A stretch of 64,000 bases of DNA from Cyrtodaria siliqua (taxonomy: Eukaryota; Mollusca; Bivalvia; Adapedonta; Hiatellidae), in contig JAWPHD010011278.1 of assembly GCA_037043455.1 (NCBI GenBank), positions 1 through 64,000 of the forward strand, read 5' to 3'. Positions 61,301 to 64,000 of this stretch are shown here, in pieces. A program made the translations under genes and the position numbers. The stretch's first letter is position 1; the number at the start of each line of letters is the position of its first letter. A model generated the notes under the pieces. It saw only the letters and a program-made list of their open reading frames with translations, ran no database searches and was not told the origin of the DNA.

Positions 61301-63200
61301 AAAAAAAAATCCAACAAAATATATTTATTAACCCTTAACCCGCTAAGCACGACTATAATAACCTTAACCCGCTAAGCACGACTATAATAGCCTTAACCCG
61401 CTAAGCACAACTATAATAGCCTTCGTGTCAATTGTAAACCCAGATCAGCCTGCGAGTAACTCACAGGCTGATCAGGGTTTATAATGTCCGGCTGCTGATC
61501 AGTCATTTTCCCCAAAACACCCCTTTGTCACATAAATGGAATGGTCTTAATTCAAAGAAAGAACAGTCCATTATATATATATAGGGGGTTAAGGGTTAAT
61601 TTATCTGCACATCTAATGTTGCTTTCGTCATCTCCACATAGCAGTCTGAACTGCCTCATTGATTTCTGTAACCCTGGAATTAACGGTTCAAGAAACAGAG
61701 AAGAAAATTCTGATTGCACACCAAGCTAGAAGGGAACACTGAGGATGATTCTGCCTTCATTTACATATTAGTGTTATATAAAACTGATGTCTTGGTTTTA
61801 TTATTGATGTCTTGGTTTTATTATTGATGTCTTGGTTTTATTATTGATGTCTTGGTTTTATTATTGATGTCTTGGTTTTATTAAGCTCCAATACCGCAAG
61901 TTATGTAATACTTGTATTTATTCTCTAACCCCATTCCTACTCCAACTCAATCACAAATGTTGAATGAAGGGGTACATGTCTCTTTCCATATGTGATGTAC
62001 ATCTTAAAAACCTTAGGCGTGCAACTAGTATCTTTGGTAGATTTACTCCACGGAAAACATTGGTCTGACATTTTGAATATTGGTAGAGGTGAAGATGATG
62101 ATGGCAATGGTGATAATTATAATGATGATGATAACAAAATGACAATGATGTTAATAATGATACCATTCAAGAATTATAAAGGAGATTTGGGTTAAACCCA
62201 CAAAAACTGATTTTGTATTCTTTTATTTCACATTATTTATGGATGTAATTTTTTTGGCAAACGAACCTGATTGAGATATGAATAATATTATACAGTGCAA
62301 TCAGTTGTCTGTGGAACAGGAAGTAGAATAAGTTGAATGTGAATTTTAAGAATATTATTACTTTTTAGGAACTGTGGAAGCAGTGACTTTGAAAGAGTGT
62401 CCATGCTTAAGGTAAGTAACTCCACATGTTGATGTTTACTCCTCAATCAGGAGTTGTCTACCTTCCACTCCTTTTTGGCTTTATCAGTGCCGAAGTATGA
62501 AACTGACTCGTCAAATAACGGAAAAATTACACTACAAAACTATATGTCGGTATATGTACCAGTTACAAGTACATGTTTATTCATGGATTCTTAATTTGAC
62601 GCTCCAGTGTTAGGGTTTGGCCTGGCTGGTTGAAGCCGTTTACATTGTGTGTGTGTATATAGAGTGTGGATTCTCAAAACATATACGTTATATATATACC
62701 TCGTCATCAGTAGGCTTATGAACGGTGAACATATATTGTAAAATTTGGCTGTTGGCGGGACAGGGACTTTAAAGTTGCTGGTACCAATCTAGACTCTTAT
62801 TTGCCCTATTTCCTGTTTGATCTAGAAGCTTATTTTCCATACTTGATTTATGTTTGTTTAGAGTTCGTGTACGAGTCCCCAATAGTTGTTGATGAAACAA
62901 ATTCCACCAAGGATTGGTCCACCCTTTGCGTAGGTTGACACTTTGTGGTGCAAATTTAATTGATATATCCATGTAATTCAGTGACTTTTCTAATGTCCAC
63001 CCACCAGTCTTATAGTTACTTAACAAGGCAAGCCGTTCCTTTTAAAAATGTAATTTGCACTATTCTATGTGGTTTAACTACTTAATTTTATATTTTAGGA
63101 AAGATCTGGACCAAAACTTGAATCTGAACAATTGTGCATTCGTGGAAATGAGCAGAAATTTGTGGGAAGTTTAGGGGGGAAAACCTACCTTAATGCCTGA
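27641..63200 (+). CDS. MCM10: MCM10, replication initiation factor (24-exon gene model)
   Basis: The exons listed separately join without phase conflict into 1278 codons plus TGA. MCM10 binds the CMG helicase, DNA and polymerase alpha in the nucleus at origin firing. Residues about 690-905 match the conserved internal domain: an OB fold (NPRIS, NWVTMGVVV, IWKLSDL, FFLFGNVYKDHW) then a CCCH zinc finger (WCKG...SC...FCVYH). Residues about 1090-1260 match the C-terminal domain (KSKHTG, CVQC, RCKEENH, KRFFKCKVC, SCKNCG). The N-terminal 620 residues are acidic and Ser/Lys-rich, and much longer than in human MCM10 (about 875 aa total), because of three related acidic exons and a repeat-encoding exon. 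Identity is certain. N-terminal exon ends (exons 3, 4, 7) have alternatives. Confidence 0.93.
27700..28258. repeat. Dispersed repeat, copy 2, with SINE insertion
   Basis: Paralogue of 8225-8610, lying at the start of MCM10 intron 1. Differs mainly by the SINE at 27752-27930. Confidence 0.85.
27752..27930 (-). mobile_element. 5'-truncated SINE (family S1)
   Basis: The body matches 10680-10800 in reverse. Duplication CAACTTA at 27745-27751 and 27931-27937. The empty site is at 8225-8610. Confidence 0.88.
28961..29366. mobile_element. hAT-like MITE with 8-bp duplication
   Basis: Ends TAGTGATG and CATCACTA. GTTTTAAG flanks both sides (28953-28960, 29367-29374). Subterminal GATCAT/ATCGG-type repeats. 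In MCM10 intron 1. No coding capacity. Confidence 0.85.
29489..29773. mobile_element. CAGGGATTTTTCT MITE
   Basis: Ends CAGGGATTTTTCT and AGAAAAATCCCTG. GAAAAG on both sides (29483-29488, 29774-29779), about 6 bp and ambiguous. Related in end sequence to the CAGGGCTTTTTT family. Confidence 0.75.
29820..29975 (+). mobile_element. SINE family S3, 3' fragment
   Basis: GTGAGCTCGACTTGTCAAGTG...GATCTGCCTCTACCACAAAC matches the body of the SINE at 24483-24739; the tRNA head is missing. Confidence 0.7.
30073..30204 (+). CDS. MCM10: MCM10 exon 2 (acidic cassette 1)
   Basis: Phase 1 in and out. Encodes CSIEELTAFLEASDDEE and an acidic stretch. First of three related cassettes. Donor GTAATG. Confidence 0.8.
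31089..31272 (+). repeat. Duplicated intron end upstream of exon 3 (exon relic)
   Basis: GTCTAATCTGAAGTTTT...GTCAAATGTTTTGAAAC occurs at 31089-31150 and again at 31211-31272. The first copy ends in CTTCCAG followed by ATGAAGATGTG, an exon-like start that soon meets a stop. Confidence 0.8.
31273..31461 (+). CDS. MCM10: MCM10 exon 3 (acidic cassette 2)
   Basis: Encodes CDLDKIAAFLEASDDDDD then a KSKGDKDTQEH segment shared with exon 4. The chosen end (GCGG before GTACTA) keeps phase 1. An alternative donor GTAAGA at 31450 is also phase 1. The position homologous to the exon 4 donor (GAAG before GTAATG, 31522) is out of frame. Confidence 0.65.
31620..31860. repeat. Dispersed repeat (GAGAGAGAGGAA...TTTACATCCCCATTTGA)
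   Basis: Similar sequence recurs at about 59210-59410 and partly at 59825-59880 (TTAACGGCTCATCAA start), all in MCM10 introns. Confidence 0.6.
31970..32116 (+). CDS. MCM10: MCM10 exon 4 (acidic cassette 3)
   Basis: Encodes CDLDEISAFLEASDDDDQ and VEKSKGDNDTEENDQ, closely matching exon 3. Two in-phase donors lie 9 bp apart (GTAATG at 32117, GTAATA at 32126). Phase 1 in and out. Confidence 0.78.
32365..32590 (+). repeat. Dispersed TCCGTCCG...AAGGTCAC repeat, copy 1
   Basis: CTTCGAAAGTACTGAAGGGATT, ACTTCACACAAGTGTTCACCA and TCAAGGTCACACTTTGAG recur at 41085-41199 with 41653-41745 and at about 56760-57025. Confidence 0.8.
32676..32711 (+). CDS. MCM10: MCM10 exon 5 (36 bp)
   Basis: Encodes EEMAVTSQDEFE. 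Acceptor GTTTTGTAG, donor GTAAGA, phase 1 in and out. Small, but phase and composition fit. Confidence 0.6.
33376..33488. repeat. Foldback hairpin
   Basis: 33-bp arms at 33376-33408 and 33456-33488 begin GAGATAACCATGCTAAG and end CTTAGCATGGTTATCTC. In MCM10 intron 5. Confidence 0.85.
34109..34381 (+). CDS. MCM10: MCM10 exon 6
   Basis: Encodes DMEDADFDELDQIMESQS and then three to four near repeats of ESQSTFHG. Acidic and disordered. Acceptor AATGCAG, donor GTGACT. Phase 1 in and out. Confidence 0.75.
34455..38915 (+). repeat. Large tandem-repeat element filling MCM10 intron 6
   Basis: Roughly 340-bp composite units with landmarks TTTGTAGCGACTACTTCTTGAAAAC, TGATATTGATATGGGAC, CATGGCTGCCAGCGGCCATC and TTTTCATGAAACTTCACAGG. 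Starts near ATGCCGTCATGCGGTGTC and ends TAGAGCTTCAAGGTCATTGACCTC. A second element of the same family is nested inside. Confidence 0.85.
35843..37742 (+). mobile_element. Nested copy of the TAGCGACTAC element
   Basis: Begins AGCTCTACTGATCAGAG. Near its end lies the complement ATCAGTAGAGCT (37708-37719), followed by AAGGTCATTGACCTCTTGTTT. The flanking array resumes at AAATACAAGTTTGTAGCG, where an uninterrupted unit would continue. Confidence 0.7.
39485..40234 (+). CDS. MCM10: MCM10 exon 7 (Ser/Lys repeat exon)
   Basis: Encodes AEMAAMAERMQQLQQML, a short coiled-coil-like helix in the position of the N-terminal self-association helix of vertebrate MCM10. It continues with six SSPGSKHKH repeats of 9 residues, about ten 7-residue SNSSVKS/SNSSVRP repeats and a basic end. 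The open frame passes this GTAATT donor and reaches a second in-phase donor at 40351, adding 39 residues (KYKRYMRPTSNGDDSFIDLL region). Confidence 0.75.
40633..40786. repeat. Foldback element
   Basis: Arms ATAAATATTGCATCTCAGTGAG... and ...CTCACTGGGATGCAATATTTAT are complementary with small gaps. In MCM10 intron 7. Confidence 0.7.
41200..41652. mobile_element. Long-arm foldback element with short target duplication
   Basis: Ends AACAGTCTATTA and TAATAGACTGTT, with imperfect arms including TTTTAGAATTATTTTATC. TGAG (possibly TTGAG) on both sides (41196-41199, 41653-41656). Splits copy 2 of the AAGGTCAC repeat. The centre has TGATGTCATAATA repeats. Confidence 0.75.
41901..42095 (+). CDS. MCM10: MCM10 exon 8
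   Basis: Encodes AHEEEERNPFF ... DAKSLFGDSDSDWDELDG. LFGD followed by acidic residues matches a short conserved N-terminal MCM10 motif. Acceptor CTTGTCTTAG, donor GTATGT. Phase 1 in and out. Confidence 0.85.
42151..42931. mobile_element. TIR element in MCM10 intron 8
   Basis: Ends TTGTTTGCAGTTT and AAACTGCAAACAA, with further matching GACCCA / TGGGTC. No clear duplication and no coding capacity. Confidence 0.55.
43599..43733 (+). CDS. MCM10: MCM10 exon 9
   Basis: Encodes DEKTKLSAEGKDMKKLMHTG ... ILNKSPRSTWAG. Acceptor TTTTTTACAG, donor GTATGC. Phase 1 in and out. Confidence 0.85.
43780..44690. repeat. 27-bp minisatellite, over 30 copies
   Basis: The unit GAGACATTATCCTGGTGTTC plus CCATGTG repeats directly after exon 9, in intron 9. 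Because 27 is divisible by 3 and units lack stops, several frames on both strands stay open; these are not genes. Confidence 0.95.
45162..45378 (+). CDS. MCM10: MCM10 exon 10
   Basis: Encodes GGRSLPSQTTFQSTF ... VTDPFCGIRIV, the entry to the conserved internal domain. Acceptor ACCATTACAG fits the phase left by exon 9; the CCAG at 45119 would give a frame with a stop. Donor GTAAGT. Ends phase 2. Confidence 0.9.
45595..45832 (+). mobile_element. SINE family S3 fragment next to the exon 11 acceptor
   Basis: B-box GCGGGTTTGAATCCC, TTGAC repeats and body match 24483-24739. The tail (ATATAAAACAAAAAAAGG) ends about 15 bp before the TTCTAG acceptor. Confidence 0.85.
45850..46015 (+). CDS. MCM10: MCM10 exon 11 (OB fold start)
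   Basis: Encodes NPRISMDEFKQKMSGRQLL ... DNWVTMGVVVHKTEPRQSAA, strongly MCM10. Ends phase 0 at GTAAGT. Confidence 0.95.
46355..46386. repeat. Poly-G run of 32
   Basis: Thirty-two consecutive G on the + strand inside MCM10 intron 11. Run length may be affected by sequencing. Confidence 0.9.
47005..47290 (+). repeat. 42-bp minisatellite copying the exon 12 splice acceptor
   Basis: About six to seven units, each with ATGTTCCAG followed by GGCAAGC(C/A)ATGCTGT and TATTTATCTAGTTTATGC. The last unit is the real acceptor and first 15 nt of exon 12. Junction-like positions at 47186, 47228 and 47270 are spaced exactly 42 bp. Confidence 0.92.
47270..47428 (+). CDS. MCM10: MCM10 exon 12 (OB fold)
   Basis: Encodes GKPYCIWKLSDLQNCEK, TFFLFGNVYKDHWKNDQG and VVIGLLNPSLMDKAEK. 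Phase 0 at both ends. Donor GTTAGG is weaker than the others. Confidence 0.93.
47814..47941 (+). CDS. MCM10: MCM10 exon 13 (zinc finger, first half)
   Basis: Encodes VAFTINHPQQLLMMGISKDL then GWCKGTTKSGQSCKAFINK. The two Cys are the first zinc ligands of the CCCH finger. Ends phase 2 at GTAAGC. Confidence 0.95.
48653..48733 (+). CDS. MCM10: MCM10 exon 14 (zinc finger, second half)
   Basis: Encodes QQGEFCVYHVQAAYKKTSAK and RSELQA. FCVYH supplies the remaining Cys and His. Acceptor ATTTACAG, donor GTAAGC. Confidence 0.95.
49438..49841. mobile_element. TA-target MITE in MCM10 intron 14
   Basis: About 45-bp arms beginning TACTGAAAGGAAAAAGAAAC and ending GTTTCTTTTTCCTTTCAGTA. TA on both sides. 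Mariner-type non-autonomous element. Confidence 0.8.
50075..50167 (+). CDS. MCM10: MCM10 exon 15
   Basis: Encodes STGVVPKAFEHKKRGGSAGC and FFYGGQTFTNM, matching the basic DNA-contacting end of the internal domain. Phase 2 out, donor GTAGGC. Confidence 0.92.
50400..50620 (-). mobile_element. tRNA-like SINE fragment
   Basis: The minus strand contains CCAGGTTCGATCCCCGTC (B-box). Boundaries uncertain. Confidence 0.4.
50980..51135 (+). CDS. MCM10: MCM10 exon 16
   Basis: Encodes a Lys/Glu-rich helix: QSKTEDKMTIKKLQSQEARK and LHELEPEHEMKLQKLKEKDK. Frame and phase (2 in, 2 out) are consistent. Confidence 0.88.
51163..53192 (-). mobile_element. Second mariner-like element, in MCM10 intron 16
   Basis: Inverted ends CGAGGGGCATTCAATAAATT / AATTTATTGAATGCCCCTCG with TA on both sides (51161-51162, 53193-53194). 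Minus-strand relics of the transposase C-terminal part at about 51240-51840 align with 19160-20100. The N-terminal region is largely replaced by unrelated AT-rich sequence. Confidence 0.85.
53565..53644 (+). CDS. MCM10: MCM10 exon 17
   Basis: Encodes LDLLSVPTAGAMNFVKHLVK and KETAPT, the conserved segment after the internal domain. Donor GTAATT is also the start of a minisatellite. Confidence 0.9.
53645..54038 (+). repeat. 30-bp minisatellite starting at the exon 17 donor
   Basis: The unit ATGCCTAGAAATGTGGTTTA plus TAACTCTATT, about 13 copies. The frame of exon 17 stays open into it to 53757. Confidence 0.93.
54816..55024 (+). CDS. MCM10: MCM10 exon 18
   Basis: Encodes SVSAKDLLKEHQKTLQQQK and MPKLGKGFSVGQDISLDV, both recognisable in vertebrate MCM10. 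Phase 1 in, 0 out, donor GTAGGG. Confidence 0.93.
55091..56686 (+). mobile_element. TAGCGACTAC element, third copy
   Basis: Starts AGCTCTACTGATCAGAG (55095). Ends ATCAGTAGAGCTTCAAGGTC then ATTGACCTTTTGTTT. In MCM10 intron 18. Same internal units as 34455-38915. Confidence 0.85.
56760..57025 (+). repeat. Dispersed TCCGTC...AAGGTCAC repeat, copy 3
   Basis: AGTGAAGGGTTTTCCATGAAA and GGTCAAGGTCACACTTTGAG match 32365-32590. Confidence 0.75.
57718..57914. mobile_element. piggyBac-like MITE, copy 1
   Basis: Bounded by TTAA (57714-57717, 57915-57918). Interior AACCCAGATCAGCCTGC...GATCAGGGTTTACAATGTC matches copy 2. The right TTAA lies 17 bp before exon 19. Confidence 0.75.
57936..58065 (+). CDS. 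MCM10: MCM10 exon 19
   Basis: Encodes RLAIAKVKAKGGIEKEDPNA and VRKKLTSPEAREKIKKRVV, basic region before the C-terminal domain. Phase 0 in, 1 out. Confidence 0.92.
58223..58617. mobile_element. Foldback element with two CRE sites
   Basis: Ends TTTAAAGGGCTCTG and CAGAGCCCCTTAAA. The arms include GATGACGTCATCG, so TGACGTCA occurs at 58304-58311 and 58484-58491. In MCM10 intron 19. Confidence 0.75.
58776..58921 (+). CDS. MCM10: MCM10 exon 20
   Basis: Encodes EPPRKKSKLLGNLDLNSPEV and MTKSKHTGALAE. PRKKSK is a candidate nuclear localisation motif and KSKHTG is a family signature. Ends phase 0. Confidence 0.95.
59455..59583. repeat. Tandem repeat, about 42 bp x 3
   Basis: CTTGTTTGGTGATTGATGTG plus TTGAGAGTTATATAACCATTAT repeated just before exon 21. 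Confidence 0.9.
59594..59707 (+). CDS. MCM10: MCM10 exon 21
   Basis: Encodes AEAEHEERYFSALEKKERME and VPVTLSYCVQ; the Cys starts the first zinc-binding pair. Phase 0 at both ends. Confidence 0.95.
60998..61146 (+). CDS. MCM10: MCM10 exon 22 (C-terminal zinc ribbon)
   Basis: Encodes CKYTWFTVHDRCKEENHVIK and KRFFKCKVCKKRTISIDKI. CxxC, CxxxxH and CxxC pairs fit the two zinc sites of the metazoan C-terminal domain. Confidence 0.96.
61332..61595. mobile_element. piggyBac-like MITE, copy 2
   Basis: CCCTTAACCC...GGGTTAAGGG ends lie between TTAA sites (61328-61331, 61596-61599). The left end has three tandem copies of CTTAACCCGCTAAGCACGAC plus TATAATAGC. Internal hairpin CAGATCAGCCTG / CAGGCTGATCAG-like. 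Confidence 0.8.
61788..61882. repeat. 20-bp tandem repeat x 5
   Basis: GATGTCTTGGTTTTATTATT repeated almost perfectly, in MCM10 intron 22. Confidence 0.95.
62369..62411 (+). CDS. MCM10: MCM10 exon 23
   Basis: Encodes NCGSSDFERVSMLK, giving the last CxxC (SCKNC) of the zinc ribbon across the junction. Acceptor CTTTTTAG, donor GTAAGT. Confidence 0.92.
63099..63200 (+). CDS. MCM10: MCM10 exon 24 (stop)
   Basis: Encodes ERSGPKLESEQLCIRGNEQK and FVGSLGGKTYLNA then TGA. SGPKL aligns with the conserved GPK near the C-terminus of the family, and the length suits the natural end. Confidence 0.92.
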   Translation, partial: ERSGPKLESEQLCIRGNEQKFVGSLGGKTYLNA

Positions 63201-63224
63201 GTATGGATACAAGATGTATGTCGA

Positions 63225-63230
63225 AATAAA
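63225..63230 (+). terminator. MCM10 polyadenylation signal
   Basis: AATAAA 25 bp after the stop codon, giving a very short 3'UTR. Confidence 0.7.
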
Positions 63231-63339
63231 GACATGATGAAAACTGAATAAGACTTGCATTGCAGTTCGTACCAGGGTTGATGCAGTACAAACGAGCAGC
63301 ATAGTTTGTATCAGAGTTGATGATATATGAAGTAGCAGC

Positions 63340-63830
63340 ACCGTTTTCTGTAATTCAAAGTGAAGTACAGATGCAGTAAAAAGTACAGTCATCGGAATGC
63401 AAAGTGAAAAGTACAATTGTTGCACTAAAAAGTATTGTGTGATGCAAAGTGAAAAGTATAGCTGTAAAACGAAGTGAATAGTAAACTTGTTGCAAAGCAA
63501 AGTGAAAAATACACACTACAAGTGAAAAGTACACACTACAAAGCAAAAAGTACACACTACAAAGTGAAAAATACACAATACAGAGTGAAAAGTACACTTG
63601 TTCAAAACAAAGTGAACAGAACACGTGTTGCATGAAGTGAAAAGTAAGCTTGGTGCAGTAGAAAGTTTAACAACAGCACTGTTGTTGCAATACAAAGTGA
63701 AATGAAAAAATGTTGCAATTTGAGGTGAAAAGAAAAAAATGTGTCGCAACATGAAGTGAAAATTTCAGTACACTTGTTGCAATATGAAGTTATTATTATA
63801 TATATATATAGTCTTGTTGCAATACAAACT
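63340..63830. repeat. Irregular AAGTGAAAAGTACAC repeat in 3' flank
   Basis: About 20 imperfect copies of AAAGTGAAAAGTACAC with variable spacers, ending near a short (TA)n. Minus-strand open frames here (repeated FSLC-like residues) are repeat artefacts. The remaining bases to 64000 hold nothing recognised. Confidence 0.75.
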
Positions 63831-64000
63831 GAAGAAACAGTGTTGTTCATTACGTGGTCCGAGTATTAACTTTCATACTCCATCCAACCCCTTCTCCAAC
63901 AAGGGAAAACGGAGTTGGCTGGGGTATGAAATAAAACTTTATTTCAGCCATGGATATATATGTACACTGGATTTGAAACTCCCTATACACCCCTTGTTAA

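Noticed and set aside
63171..63850. Cysteine/phenylalanine-rich minus-strand frames, small secreted peptide-like
   Set aside because: They are translations of the AAGTGAAAAGTACAC repeat after the MCM10 polyA signal; no signal peptide context or conserved frame.
1..64000. CRISPR array, operon-like defence cassette or bacterial mobile island
   Set aside because: The direct repeats are eukaryotic satellites without spacer structure, and the genes are intron-rich animal genes.

Overview
The window looks like nuclear DNA of a lophotrochozoan animal, most probably a bivalve mollusc. It is AT-rich and intron-rich, has canonical GT-AG introns and AATAAA signals, tRNA-derived SINEs, and many short inverted-repeat elements and long 'TCCGTCCGTCTGTC'-type tandem repeats of the kind common in bivalve introns. 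The species call is an inference from texture, not from a marker gene. No rRNA, CRISPR, operon or intact functional tRNA gene is visible.

Only two protein-coding genes are supported, both on the + strand. (1) At 517-4329 a two-exon gene encodes a UBC12/UBE2M-like (NEDD8-type) E2 conjugating enzyme. It has the HPN motif and catalytic Cys, but no recognisable N-terminal E1-docking peptide, and it carries an acidic, low-complexity C-terminal tail of about 360 residues encoded in one exon. (2) At 27641-63200 I could assemble a 24-exon MCM10 (replication initiation factor) gene with consistent splice phases throughout. The model gives 1278 codons, against roughly 875 residues in human. The OB-fold/CCCH zinc-finger core and C-terminal zinc ribbon are well conserved. 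The N-terminal half is expanded by three related acidic exons and a Ser/Lys-rich repeat exon. A stop and an AATAAA close the gene.

The 22 kb between the genes (about 4.7-27.6 kb) and the MCM10 introns are a dense, nested record of non-autonomous DNA transposons. Several can be delimited to the base from target-site duplications (TSDs) or by comparison with an unoccupied paralogue inside the window. They include two decayed mariner elements (TA TSD), a 357-bp CAGGGCTTTTTT-TIR family with 5-bp TSDs (three copies), a second CAGTG-TIR family, hAT-like (8-bp TSD), Mutator-like (9-bp TSD), piggyBac-like (TTAA) and TA-MITE insertions, SINEs, and satellite-like arrays with periods of 27, 30, 42, 70, 165 and about 200 bp.

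The most interesting signals are where repeats touch MCM10 splicing. A 42-bp minisatellite tandemly copies the exon-12 splice acceptor. A 30-bp minisatellite starts at the exon-17 donor. A SINE and a piggyBac-like MITE end within about 20 bp of acceptors. The acidic N-terminal exon is triplicated with a further acceptor relic. I do not see evidence of a wholly new multi-gene system here.
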